From positions 2,108,001 to 2,172,000 of the forward strand of contig JAKJHU010000057.1 in the NCBI GenBank assembly GCA_022316685.1: DNA of 64,000 nucleotides, in the 5' to 3' direction. The notes below the pieces were generated by a model. The model worked only from the letters and a program-made list of their open reading frames with translations. It searched no databases and was not told where the DNA came from. The DNA comes from Progne subis subis. Lineage: Eukaryota > Chordata > Aves > Passeriformes > Hirundinidae. Positions 50,770 to 63,287 of this stretch are shown here, in pieces. Within the stretch, counting starts at the first letter, position 1. Every line of letters begins with the position of its first letter. The translations under genes were made by a program, and so were the position numbers.

Positions 50770-51448
50770 GTAAGGAAGAAGAGTTTCCTTCACTCTTTGG
50801 AGGGAGTGGGGTAGGAATGGGGCAAGATGTGGGTGAGAACTTGAGGCCTAAAGGCTTTTCTAGCTTATATGAGTGAAACTGTAGATTATATACTCTGTAG
50901 GTTACAGCAGTGTTCGATAAACTCAAAGAGGGAGAAGGATATGTCCTCTAGCCAGAATAAGGCTTCTTCACCTTGGGTGGGTTTATTAGTGTGTGTTTGT
51001 TGTGCCTTTTCTGTAACTGCACTTCTACCCTAATACTTAGATTTCACATGAATACGCTCAATGAATACATTCTCAACAAATCAATGCGATTATATGTACA
51101 TATATAGCACAAAGTTGATAACAGGTACCTAAAAAGCAAAGCACAAAGTTGATAATAGGTACCTTACAGAAATATTGGGAATAAGACATCTCATTTACCT
51201 TTCATTTTAACATGAGAAAATACAATTAATGTTTTGCACAATAGTCATAATTTCAGTTACTCCCTGTATTTCTCATGATTTTTTACAGTTTTTAAGTCAT
51301 TTTCGCATTGTTTCACATGCCTAAAATATATATATATATGTGGAAATATGTTGTTCTTATGTCCTTGTTAGAATAATATGTGTGCTATTTTAGGTTTTAA
51401 CTCATTCCCAAAAGATACACATAATTATATATATATATATGTATTAAT

Positions 51449-51479
<31 letters not shown>

Positions 51480-53154
51480 CAGACATCTAAGGAGGAAAAA
51501 ATATCTATTACTTTGTACAGATATGTGTTGATGTTCCTAAAAAAAGGTGTCACAGGCAGTCTTGTGAGAAAACTGGATAAATCTTAATTAGGTGACCCAG
51601 TATATTTCTCTCTGTACAAGTCCTTCTCAACATTTGCTTCTATTTGGGTATGTCTGATTTTAGATGATAGCAGGGGAATAGTGTAACCTTGAAAGTTCCA
51701 TACCAATAGCCATGGAATTATTTGCACCTTCAGGACAGTTGTCTGGTTTCCTGAATATTCTGATGTTGTGTCTCTTAAAAGGCAGACACCTTTTGCCGAA
51801 AAACTATGAGTTGTGAGGGACCATTGAATGCAAACTATTAGAAGGGTGCAGAAAAGAATTGTTTTGGGTCCTCATTTCGAACCACAGGCACTTCTGAGCC
51901 AGTGAGATGTCCAGTACCTTACAGAACAGTTCTGCAACGAATTCAAGCAGAATGTGTTCTGGTATTTTTCTGAAATCTGTGAGAACCATAGGATTAGGAT
52001 TTCCTGGAATTCCCATGGCTTTTGAAATGCTGTAGCCTATTTTCTGCCCGGTATTTATGGGCAGTCCCTTTTTTTTGAGTTGTGAGTTTGATTCCAAGTG
52101 CTATACAGTTTCACTGTGGGTGTGTGATGAAATTAAAATAGTAAATTCTACAGTCAGCTACAGTTACACTAATCTGGAATAAACCCATTAACCCTGATGA
52201 TGTAATTTTCCATTTACACCTCTAAGGCAAAATTTGAACCCAGCTAAATACAGATGTTGGCTCAGCAAATAAAAAAGAACAAATGCACTGACATTGAGGT
52301 TTGGTGTCAGAATGGTTTCTAGCTTAAATGCTCCTGGTCCCTCTTAAATTCAATAGAATATCAGGCCTGGAGGCTTTCATGAAGCAGCACAAAGCTTTCA
52401 GTGCAAATGTGTGCATTATAGGAGGGTATTCCAATACCATGCAGTTCAGCCACTGTTAATGGAACAAAAGTAGTTACCCACATAAACTCTGAAGAACTGT
52501 GTACAATTCGGGACATTATATTGTATGCAAAATCTGCTGTATTGGAAATACTCTTTTTAAGGTCTTAAAAACTGGAGTACTTTATTTAAAGAAGAGTAGT
52601 AGCCCCTCTGGAAACGGTTTAGAAATAGAAGTTCATTGGAAGGCATGCCTGCAAAACTCCGAAATGCACTTGCAAAATATTATTAATACTTAAGAGATCT
52701 AAGGCAGTACTAGGTATTTGCACATACAAGCTCGCAAACTGCAGCAATCATCTTCCTGATGCAAAGCTAAATGTCAGTATTTTAAGACATAACTGATATT
52801 TTTCAGCAATACATATCCAAAAACTTAAGATTATTACATATCCTAAAGGTATTTTGGACAGCTCTCCCCGTGCCTTTGTTCTCCCTGAGCAAGCAGCAGC
52901 ATGACCCTGATTGCTGTTGGACCAGACAAGCTGTCAGCAAGACAGTGAAGTGCTGTTGTTCTTTAAATAGTTTCCTTTTTAACTTTGCCTGGTCTATACT
53001 CTGGAGGACACCAGACAGATTTTTTTTGCTTGGCTTTGTGTGTGTGGCACTTGATGAGCCCTAATGACTCTCCCTGGTTTATATCTGTTACAGATCAGGA
53101 AAAGAAGGCCCACGCCAGCATCACTCGTCATCATGAATGAACACATGCCCCCAG
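50689..53154 (+). CDS. PPP1R1C: PPP1R1C (inhibitor-5), coding exons 1-2 of a gene continuing past the window
   Basis: This is a small inhibitor of protein phosphatase 1 related to DARPP-32 and inhibitor-1. Exon 1 (50689-50769) encodes MEPNSPKKIQFAVPLFQSQI and DPEAAEQ. Exon 2 (53094-53154) encodes IRKRRPTPASLVIMNEHMPP and ends in phase 1. The PP1-docking KIQF is at residues 8-11. The kinase site is Thr34 in RKRRPTP, equivalent to DARPP-32 Thr34, whose phosphorylation by PKA makes the protein an inhibitor. Splice sites are GAGCAG|gtaagg, ctgttacag and CCCCAG|gtgagg. About 47 of roughly 109 residues lie here. Exon 3 (human IDDKRGP...) was not found by 64000. Strand and order relative to ITPRID2 match human. 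Confidence 0.95.
51106..51164. repeat. Direct repeat, 25 bp with 34-bp period
   Basis: AGCACAAAGTTGATAACAGG plus TACCT is repeated once with a single C-to-T change, separated by AAAAAGCAA. Confidence 0.9.
51426..51474. repeat. (TA)n and (CA)n microsatellites
   Basis: A (TA)n block is followed by about 13 CA units, likely polymorphic. Confidence 0.95.
53094..53154 (+). CDS. PPP1R1C: PPP1R1C coding exon 2 (residues 28-47)
   Basis: It carries the basic RKRRPTP phosphorylation site and the conserved SLVIMNEH. It is 61 bases and ends one base into a codon, so the next exon must be phase 1. Confidence 0.95.
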
Positions 53155-56100
53155 GTGAGGGCTAACATACCTTCTAAACCACTGAGCTTGTACACACAGG
53201 ACTGGCTGCAAACTGCATGATTTTAAAAATCCGGCATTAATTTTGTAGCTCTAAATTTCAAACAGTGGATCTTAGGGCTCTTTGGAGTAAACCTCATGGA
53301 CACAGGTAATTCCTGGCCTTCAGATAATGTCATGGATTTCACAATTTTATTCTCCTTGTAAATCTTGGTTACATATAGAAAGAGAATTAATATGACCCAG
53401 GTCCAGTGCTTCCATCCACAAATATTTTCTTTCCTTGGGTGGAGCCTTTGGAGACCCATAAAGTGCAATCTCTAGAGATACCAGGCTGGCTCCAGGGCTA
53501 ATTAAACCCAAGGAGTTGTTTCTACAAAACAGATTCTCTTCTAGTTTCCTTATAAAACATATAATGTGTTTTATCATTATTCTTTTTCAACTGTGAATAC
53601 ATTATCTTCATCCAGGAAGCCCCCACAGAAGATTCTCTGTGGGTTGGGATTATTTGAGGTTGAGACAGGCTTTGTCACATAAATGTGACTTCAGAAAAAT
53701 TCCTTAATAAGCTGTTCAGGGAGTGTTATAAACAGAAACTCCACAAAAAGGTGAAAATCCTCACTAGGTAATCCCTTGGAACACAGTGCCTACTTTATAT
53801 CAAACTTTTCCCTTGTGCTCTGCAACATGTTTTTTCCTGCCAAACCTCTTGGTCACCTGAATCTTTTAAAAATCTTTTTGGAAAGTAGCTTTCTGCCCTG
53901 AATTTCTGGTAGTTCAGCTCTCAAAAATGGTGCGTGAAAGATCTGCCTTGAGCTGACTTTCTTTACCTATATGGGATAATAATGAGATCTACACTGTCTG
54001 TGTCGCTGGGACTTAATTTAAAGCAAATTCACTTTGACTGGTAATCTCTTTTGCAATTCACTTTGTACACTTTGTACCGTCATATTTCCTTTTATAAACA
54101 GATACTTGGTACAATACCAAATCAAAACCAAACAAAGAATAAGAACTCTTTAATTTACAGGAAATTTTACTGTAAACAAAGTGGTGCATGTCTGTTATCA
54201 CCTTTCCTGCAATGTTCATAATACATCTTTAAATAAATCATTTTTATTATGAGTCAGGATTGTTGTAAGTTTCAGCTGACTTCCATATAAGGCCATGAAT
54301 TAGTATTTGTCTTCACTTATTTAGATTTGTTTATTTAGATATTATTTGTTTTTTCTAGATACTGGGAACTAATATTAATGAATTTATTATTTGGCTAAAT
54401 TATAACCTTGCCCTGTTTTCAAATTTTCCATAAAGTCAGACAAAAATAAAAACTTTAAAAGCAACTTTGTTCTCCTGCCCTCCGCCGCGAGGTTCGTGCA
54501 GATTTCCATGGGGCGTCCCTTGCTTCATATGGCGAGTGTTCTGAGCAGGGTGTGTGCAGGCAGCCCTGGAAACCTGGAGGGCACAAGGGCTGCGGAGCCA
54601 GGTTGGAAAGGCAGAAAATAGGTTTACAGTGGAAGAGAAAACAGCTAAATAAAGCCTTTGTGATCTTCATCTTGCGAGGTGCTGTACAGCTTCTGAGATG
54701 GTTGTATGCCTTCAGCTTTCAGAGTCAGCTGGTCCTGGCGCCTCTTAACACTCTGCTGATTAAACCCCAACATGCTGATCAGTTACTGGATTTTGAATAG
54801 AATTCAGTGGAATGCTGAATAAAATTTGTCTCCAAAAATTAGGAAATTCATGACTGCAAATGGATGCAGTTTAAAATGAGAAAAAACAAAAAACAAAACA
54901 AAACAAAAAAACCTAAGGGTGCTAATTCGACACTCCAACAAATTGCTTTAGAAATGTGATTCCCTAGATCAGCTGGGAAACTGAGCAGCAAAGAATTCCA
55001 GTGATATTGACAAAGCCACCCTTTTTAATTAGAGCTGGGCCAAACGAGAGTCCTATCCCTTGAATTTTACCCACTGGAGTATTCGACTTCCTTTATTAGG
55101 AGCAAGGAGCTAGTGAAGGATCTGCTTCCAAGAGTTTGAAATGTGTGTCCTAATGCAATTCTAAATGTTGGGTGCCCCTGCAAAGTTTACTCAAATTATC
55201 TAAACTTCTCCTTTTTTGAAAACCAGAGACAGGCATACTCTAAGAATCAGTCTTTTCTATAGTTTTCTGTTACAGCTGCTTCTGATTGCAGCAGGGAAAA
55301 AAAAGGAGCATTTTTGTGGTATTCTGGTGTTCTGGATGCACACCCATTTGGAAACCAGAAGGCAATAAAATGTGTTTGGACATTTAAGAACTTCATATTA
55401 AATTCAGCTTGAGTTCTTCTGTAAAAAGATCTAAAAGTTGTTTTCTCTGTAGTCCTCTCATCCACCCCTGATGCCTGCTACAGCTTTGATAGGGATAAGT
55501 CTTCACCTATTTAGGTCAGGTCAATTGTGCTATAAAGTGAAGATGGAATATCTGCTAAGCCTAAGTCATTTTAAACCAATGACAGCTGCTCAAAAACTGT
55601 AAGAAGAGTCTTCTTGGCTTCCTTGCTTCCGAGGAGACAGTGTTAGACCACACTGAATGATTTAAAGGCAGGTGATAAATGTGACTGCAGGAGCTCATAT
55701 CCAGCCTGTAGCATCATTGACTCTCACATTTCCTCATGCTCACTCAGGCTGGCACCATATATAAGTGCAATCACAGTCAACAAAAGAGAAACTTGAGTTG
55801 CAGCGGCTACAGTGTTTGCAGCGATTGAAGCGGACAATATGACCTTGTGAAGCAACATAGAAATGAGTAAATCCTTAACCCTATCTATAAGTTCTCTGTA
55901 AAGTGCTCTTAGATGAGTTGTTCACATCTGAGCAGAGAAACTAGCACTAGCAAACTGAGACTTGAGTTAGGAAGTTTCTTAAATCTATTGCATTTTCTTG
56001 CCATCAATGGAGCTATATTTTCTGAGCATCTGATGTTTGAATTTGTAATATCAAGTCCATTTGCTTTTTATTTGAAATGATAAGACCCTTTTACTATCTG

Positions 56101-57231
56101 TGAAGGCAATGAGAAGTATAAAGTGAGAGAACTACAAAAATGGGCAGCATCTCATCCTGTGAGGGTGGTGCATGAGTTCCTGGGGTAACCCATTGCATCC
56201 TGTATAGCCGCAGTTGCTCTACAACTGCCTTTTATAAAAGGAATGTAAGCAGGTGTTTAGTTTTAAAGACATATTTAACTATTATACTACACAAGTGTTT
56301 AATCCAAAAATTGTTAAAGCTCTTCCTTCTTCCTTTTCCCCTTGCAATATTCTTGGGGTCAACAGAAACTGAACATCACCATCACAAGCAGCTTTTTCTA
56401 TGTAGGCATGGCCTCCTGTCTCCACACCCAGCATAGCAGAAAATACAGGAATATCAATTTTTATTAGCTGAAATAAAAGTATGAGCATGCTTCAAACCAG
56501 CAGAGTATCATAGTGCAACAGCTCAAGAAAAAGCTGGTAGGAAAGTAGAGAACTGATGGCTGAGGGAAGAAAGCACATCAGACCACAACTCAGGTTTAAT
56601 ACCATTAGGGCTCGCTTTGATCAGAAAACTATGCCAGCGTTCCTGTACAGACTGGCTTTGTCACAGAGCCAACACAACATCAAACAGTCTGGCTGGCAAA
56701 GGCTCTTCAAATTATGTCAAAGTGTTCAGACTTCTCAAAGCGTTAGAATAGGGGTAAATATGGGAATAAACTTCTGTGTATCTAAATTTTCTATGTATTT
56801 GCTGTTTCCAGCTCCCCTTTCTGCTTTGTTGCCTGTTTTGACTTCCTTGCTTGTAATGTAAATGTTACTCTGAGTTTAGAAATACAGCTGCCTTTTTGTG
56901 CTTGGCAAACCTCATTTCAAAGCAGGAAGGATACATTATCATTGCAAAAGCAATATAAAACCTGTCTTCCCAGTATAACGCGGTACATCTGAGCTTACTG
57001 AATGCTGGAGATCATAAAGTGAAGAAAAGCAATCTGTACCTGTCTGCAAACAAGGAAGGTGCTTGCAGCTTGTGTTTGGGCATTAGCAGGTTTTTTTTTC
57101 TCATTCCTAGCTGGTTTTTGGTTATCGAGAAAGGATCCATGCCTTTCAGCTTGTTGTCACTTCCCCAGAGCTCTGCTGAGATGCCTCATGGGTATCTTGG
57201 TATTCAGTGCAGCCAGGTGAGTCCTGGTAAG

Positions 57232-57264
57232 GACAAAGGTGTAATCTGTCCTTACACCTTTGTC
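57232..57264. repeat. Perfect 13-bp inverted repeat, 7-base loop
   Basis: GACAAAGGTGTAA pairs exactly with TTACACCTTTGTC across TCTGTCC. It is the best short hairpin in the window but too short for a microRNA precursor as it stands. Confidence 0.92.
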
Positions 57265-58513
57265 AATTCCATGACAACCCAAAGCAGTTGAGGTTTTTGT
57301 GCTAAATTGGTTTTAGACACTCCCGGACTTTCCCTGCACAATAAATCTCATTACCACAGACAGACGTGCTTTTCTGCTGATACAAACAGTGCCAACACCA
57401 CATTCTTGATGGGATTAATGTGAGTTGCTTTGCCCAGCATTAAGGTTTGTGACTAATATTAGTTGGATCGTGCTTCTAGGTGAATGAGTATCTTTGGGTT
57501 TAAATCTAATGATCACGTATTTTTTTCTTCCAAGACAAAATGAACTGAGTTCAGGAAAAGACCTGCTTAGTAGGAGGCAGGTGTTTCTGAACATTGTCAA
57601 GCAGTTCTGCTGCACTTTCTCAGGGAAAAATCTCAGCAGAAAGCTCTTGATCTCAGAGTTCATGGAAACTGATATGTTTTTCAAGCGAGTGAGATTCTGG
57701 TAGGACATACTGCTTACTTTGGTCCAAGAACTAGAGAGTGAGTAAGCCAAATAGCAGCTGTTTCCATTTATAAAATTTAGTCTTCTAATGTGGTAATAGA
57801 GCATTCAGAAAAGCAGAAGGTGAATAAAAACTGTCACTAACTGCGGGTCTTTTGGTTTTTTTTCAAACTAGTTGGTCTTTCTATATGCTAAATGTATATG
57901 CCATTTAAATATTCTGTCTCTTTTTATATCGGTCCAGGAGTCTGTGGAGGTATTTCAATAAGCAATGAGAAACATTTGTGTCCCCTCACACCAGAGAGCT
58001 GGTATAGCCCAGTGCACGTTAGTGATGGCACCAGGATGTTCAGAGATTAGGCACTCCTTGTCAAGGCAGGGAGGACCTTCGTGTTCTTTCAGCCCTGACA
58101 CAGCAAAACAGCGAAACGAGTGAAGTAAACATTGTGTAAGACCTGGCAGGTGACAGGGGATCCAGAAGAGAGATGAAAATGTCTGTGCTTGAAAAAAATC
58201 CTGCTGTTTTCAGGATGTGTGACTGCAAAGGTTCCGGGGCAAACAGCATCCCTTTTTCTTACACTATGCTCACATGCTTTTTCATATGGGTTACTCTGAA
58301 TTTATTCTGCAGTTCAGGCCCACAGAATTCTCTGTGACAAGGCGCAGCAAAAGTTCCTCATACATATGCAATGTGAATACAGACTCCGTGAAAATTAAAA
58401 TGAAAATTCAAGTACTTAAAAGAAACAAATGTCAAGAACCTGTGCTCGAGATGTTCTTTATTCAACCCAGAGGGAACAGTTCACAGGCTCCAGGAAGAAG
58501 CAATGAAGTTAAC

Positions 58514-58544
<31 letters not shown>

Positions 58545-58553
58545 GGGGGGGGG
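58514..58553. repeat. Poly(A)23 directly followed by poly(G)17
   Basis: A sharp A-to-G homopolymer junction. The G run could form a quadruplex and is also a common site of sequencing error. Confidence 0.95.
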
Positions 58554-59341
58554 AGGTTTTCATCATTCATTAAAATATTCCATCTCATGAAGATGCTCCA
58601 TTTTCATGAAAGGATGAGGATTTTATATGTCACTGTCATCACTTGTCAAAAGAGTTTTCGTGCTTCCTGCAGCGCAGTAAGGACAGCAGGCTGGAGGACA
58701 GGGCCTGAGTTGGTTGGGATGCAGTGAGCAGTGCTGTGCCTAGACTGAGGGTTATCACCAAAGCAGCCAGCTATATTTTCACAATTTTTGCGGTCCTGAA
58801 CACAGTAATTCACAAATAGAAACATTCCCTGTGATTATTTTAGCAATTGTGCAAACAACATAGTGTGAAACAGTAGGAAACGTACCACTTCATATAGAGT
58901 CCAAATAGAGTGTGGACGGTCCCTCTAGCCAGTAAACAGTGAAGGGTCTGACAGCTACACAGAGACAGTCAGAATCAAAACACTATCATGCATGTTCTGG
59001 TCAAAATTCACTTACTTTACTGAATTTAATTTTTTTACTGTGTTTTTATCCATGCTTCCTTCATGTTCAGTGTTTATTGGTTGACTGTACAAGTACATTT
59101 TACATGACCCAGATGAACTAGTTTCTCCTAGTTGGTTGAAGTGAGTAAATTTAGTCAAAACAAGAATGAGTCCCTCCCATTCACCAGAGCCTACTGTCCC
59201 TCTGTGAGACGGGGCAGTCCAGGGTGCAAACACTGCCTGAGGAAGCTCTGCAGGAGGGACATAGAGGTTGGATATTCACAACCAGGACTCAGATTTGTGC
59301 CTACATCAGAGAAGTGGTGCAGCTGAGCTTTACTTGCTCCG

Positions 59342-59407
59342 GGATGGATGGATGGATGGATGGATGGATGGATGGATGGATGGATGGATGGATGGATGGA
59401 TGGATGG
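59342..59407. repeat. (GGAT)n tetranucleotide microsatellite, about 16 copies
   Basis: An uninterrupted GGAT/ATCC array. It translates as repeating WMDG on plus and HPSI on minus, which explains open stretches here that are not genes. Confidence 0.97.
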
Positions 59408-62400
59408 AATTGCATCAATCCATTACTCTTGTTCCAGCCTTGAATACCCAAGAAATGAGTTGAACAAATTTTTTATTTACCAGTGCAGCTAAACTCCTGA
59501 TGCGTACCGTGATTTTACTTGTTCCTCCTGCTCCCTGCCCTGCATTGGTTTTGTGCTGGAAGGGTCAATGACCGTGGAACTATCTGAAAGTGAATGTGGT
59601 ATTTTTAGAGGCTGGACCTTGTACTCTTCATCTGTTTTCCTTGTTCCTTATACAAAAGCACCATAGAAACAGCCTTCTTCCATCCCAGGAGATTATTTGC
59701 GAATTCTTTTTCGTATACATGGCTTCACGTTACAGCTCTCCAGCTGCCTGATCATTCAGCGTCAGGCCTGATAAGCTTTTGGAATGTTTACATTTGTTAT
59801 CACCTCCGTGTGTACAGCGCGACAGAGCCGTGGGTGGGTAGGGAAGAGCAGTGGGCATGGCTGCCTGACCTGGAGAGGAAGTTAGCTGGACAGACTCTAA
59901 CTTTATTGCATTCGTAAGGCTTAATATTTTGCTAGAGGGGCTCTCAACAGATTTGCACTGTGCCAAATGCTTACACACCTCATACAGTTTGTTTTGCTGA
60001 GAATTTGGAATCGATGGCGAGTTTTCTGGTTAAAAAATGAGGTGCCTAGGCGAAATTACTTCTTGTAGTCAAAATACTTTAGCTATATTTAATACAACTA
60101 CATGAGCATACTATTTGGGCTGTTGATGGTATTTAAAAAAAATAATTTGGATCAAAATATGTCTAGTTTAGCCTGTGGCAAGGATTCTGTTTGTATTGGG
60201 GAAAGGGTGTTAAATAGCAAAAAAATTCAGAGAGTATTTGAAATTAGGTCCATTTAAACATTATAAAACATTTTTTTTTCATAAGAATGTCAAGATAGTT
60301 TGTTTTGAGATTATGTTTAAATCAAACTTCAATAATGTGCTAATACTGATATTTTCAATATATTTTTATATATATTTTTAGTTCACATCATGTAATAAAC
60401 TAAAATCCATTAACAGATGTTTCAGCCTTGCTGAGGGGAAAAGAATACAACATAGGGTTTTTCTGACCTCTGCTACTTAGTACTTAATGCAGCACTCATT
60501 TACCATGGTGACGTGTGTGGAATAAATAGATAATGCAGATAGATGAGAGAGAATCCAGCTTTTAGCACTAACCTCATTATGTTCAGAATATTGGGAAGGG
60601 GTTGCACTTACAGCATCAATCAAGGTAGCCCATTTATTGAGTTTTAGAGACAAAATTTAACTCTTTATACGGTGTAACTGAGGTTAAAACTTCACTTTAA
60701 AATACACCCATAGTGGAAATTTAATGAATCTGGACCTAAAGTTAGCAGAGATTAAAAAAATTGAGTGTATCAATCCTGAAAGGTTTTTCAACAGAAGGCC
60801 GCAGAAACTCAGTGAGAGTGCAGGGAGTTGCAGATCTTAGCTTTGCTTTCCTGTGAGTCTGAGCTGCCTGTGTCATCAGCTGGTGGAAACAAGGTCAGCT
60901 GGGCCAGTCAGCTCTCTTTTTACAGTAACCAAAGCAGTTCTGGGGTAGAATTAAAACTTTATGTCTATTGAAAGGAGCTCTGTTTTCTCCTTCTCCCCTT
61001 CAAAATGTTATTCCTGTGTCTGTATCTAAAATAGCTGCTGATTTTTTCCCAAATGTCATTACTGGAGGATCAGGAGACTATCAGAGTAGCAGAATGAAGC
61101 GCAGCGACCAGCTCCTTCTTTGTTCCATGTTTTCCCTGGGATACCCAGCATGCCGGTGTCCCACAGAGAATCGATGTCGTGGTCTTACCCATCTTGTGGA
61201 ACCAAACTGCACTAACAGTCAGCAGTGCTGAGTAGATGCAAAGGTTGTGTTTTCCACCTGAGGCTGTATCCCTGGTTCTGATAAGACAAGCAGAGGAAGT
61301 CACACAGAAAGTGAACATGAGCAAGGCAGATTGAAAGTTCAATGCAGCAGTGAGCTCTCTTGCACCCTGCCCTATGGCTTCTCCTGGTACCTGGACATCC
61401 CATAACCTAAGCATTTCTGCACAGAGCCTCCAGCACCCAATGGCATGTAGGGATAGTATTCCCTTCAAGTCTTTCTGAAGTTCCCTGCCATAGCTCAGGT
61501 AGTGGTAGAAAGCAAAGATTTGGATGAACCTGTCCTGCTCCTTCCTTGGCCAGTTCCAAAGGGATAGCTTCTCTGGGAACAGCTGAGGTGCTGGTTCTGC
61601 CTTTTCCCTTTTGTATTAGGATCTGCAGGAAAGCTGCAGAATCAGGGACACATTTAACCCAAAAGCCCAGTTGTCTGAAAGCAGCACGTCTGTATTCCTA
61701 AGTGCTAGTTTGTATACTTGTCTCTTCCAAGTGGAATTGTACTGGTGAACCAAAAGGAAGTGAGGAGAGCGGGAACAGGGGGTAAGAGACTAAAACAGAG
61801 CACTCCCTTTAAAGAATTATGACCTGGAAGATTTTTTTGATCCTGACCGACATTGGGTTTTTACTGTCTGTTTTTGAAATAGAGTAGACAGCAAGCAGGC
61901 TGTCACTGTTAGGAGGTGTGATTCCAAGCCCCCTGAAATGCTGGTGCTGGGGTGTGACCTAGGCTTTAATGTGTACAGCATATCCCGTAGGACGTGTGCC
62001 TCATTCCAAAGGAATCACAGCAAGGTGTTTCTGATTGTGACAGTGCAGATGCAGATAAAACAAAAGCCATGGTCCCCTCTGTCTCTGGAATGTGCTAGGG
62101 TTAGTAGAAATTCTGAAAAACGCCTTTGGAAATTACAGCTGACTAGTTCTGAGCTGACAGTGATTCCCCTGGGCTGTTCCAGCCCACCTAGTTGTGCTTA
62201 AGACAAGAATGAGACTATGGAACCTGCTTTTGCTGACTCTTTGAAGGCTTGGAAAACCCAAAAACGTCTTTACAAAACTGATATTTGCATCTTCTTTTTG
62301 TAAAATAGAGTCCTAACCCCCAAGAAGAACTATTATTAGCAGCTGACTTGATTCCCGTGTAAGATGATACATGTATGTGAGGAGCTCTCTGCATGTGCAT

Positions 62401-63120
62401 TCTAACCACAAGCAAGCCACAAGCAGCTGGCCAGGACTACCTTTACAAAGCATTCTTACTGAAATCCGTGAGGTATTATTCCAAAAGGAAGGAAATTGCT
62501 AAGGCAGCAATAATAATCACTGGCTAAGGAAAAATTTTATTGTTTTGTATGTTTTTCTTCTCCCACGGCAAATGTCACTTTCCAGAATGCACAAACACTT
62601 TCAGATAGGATACATTTTAAATGGTTTTATGAGCTATAGCATGCTAAGAAAGGTTTGGCTGGGGTGGTGTGTTTTTTTTGGTTTTGGCTGCTGCTGGTGG
62701 TTTTTATTTTAGAGCTTAGAATACTCCTACAGCTCCCAGCCGAGAAAGGAACCACTCACAGTGATGGCATTTGCAGCTGTAACACTGGTACAAAGATTGA
62801 AATCAGTAGGTCAATTCCAAGCCATTTTCCATCTCAACAGATTCCTGCTCATGAAGTTATTAGAAAATGGTTTAAAAGTTTATCCTGGGATTTGCTAGCA
62901 CTATTTTTCTTGTGATCATGGGGTTTACTTCATGATCTTTGCCTCAGTGTTGTATTTAGATCTTCAACCTCTTCAGTTCATTATCTGAACGTAAAGCAAG
63001 CAGAGGGAAAGCAGCACTTTACTAACACTACCCAGTGTTACTGATGGACTCAACCCTGGGCAGCTCCGTGCTCAAGGTACTTGTCTTCCTTCTGTGTTTG
63101 AAAGTACTTAATGACACCAG

Positions 63121-63287
63121 TGTCCTGGTTTGGAGACAAATTTGGGGGAAAACCCCTGTATAGGATCCCTCTGGGAAGCGCTTCTCCTTGCTCTTAGAAC
63201 CAGTCTTAAAGGCACAGGACTCAATATACAGAGTTCAAACAGAACAGACGATTGGGGATACAAGCATCATAAAGTTACCCTAGGACA
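63121..63287. mobile_element. Possible LTR-type remnant (TGTCCTGG...CTAGGACA)
   Basis: The stretch begins TGTCCTGGTTTGGAGACAAA, a start I associate with bird endogenous retrovirus LTRs, and ends CTAGGACA, an imperfect inverted match to the start. Flanks CACCAG and CACCG are only approximately alike. No internal genes are present. It is short for an LTR, so this could be a fragment or a coincidence. Confidence 0.35.

Larger units (their letters stand above)
50770..53093 (+). other. PPP1R1C intron 1
   Basis: 2.3 kb. It contains a 25-bp direct repeat (51106-51130 and 51140-51164) and short TA runs (51328-51340). A (TA)n run at about 51426-51440 is followed by (CA)n (51449-51474). Confidence 0.8.

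Noticed and set aside
59191..59492. Open stretches with HPSI or WMDG repeats
   Set aside because: They are translations of the GGAT microsatellite.
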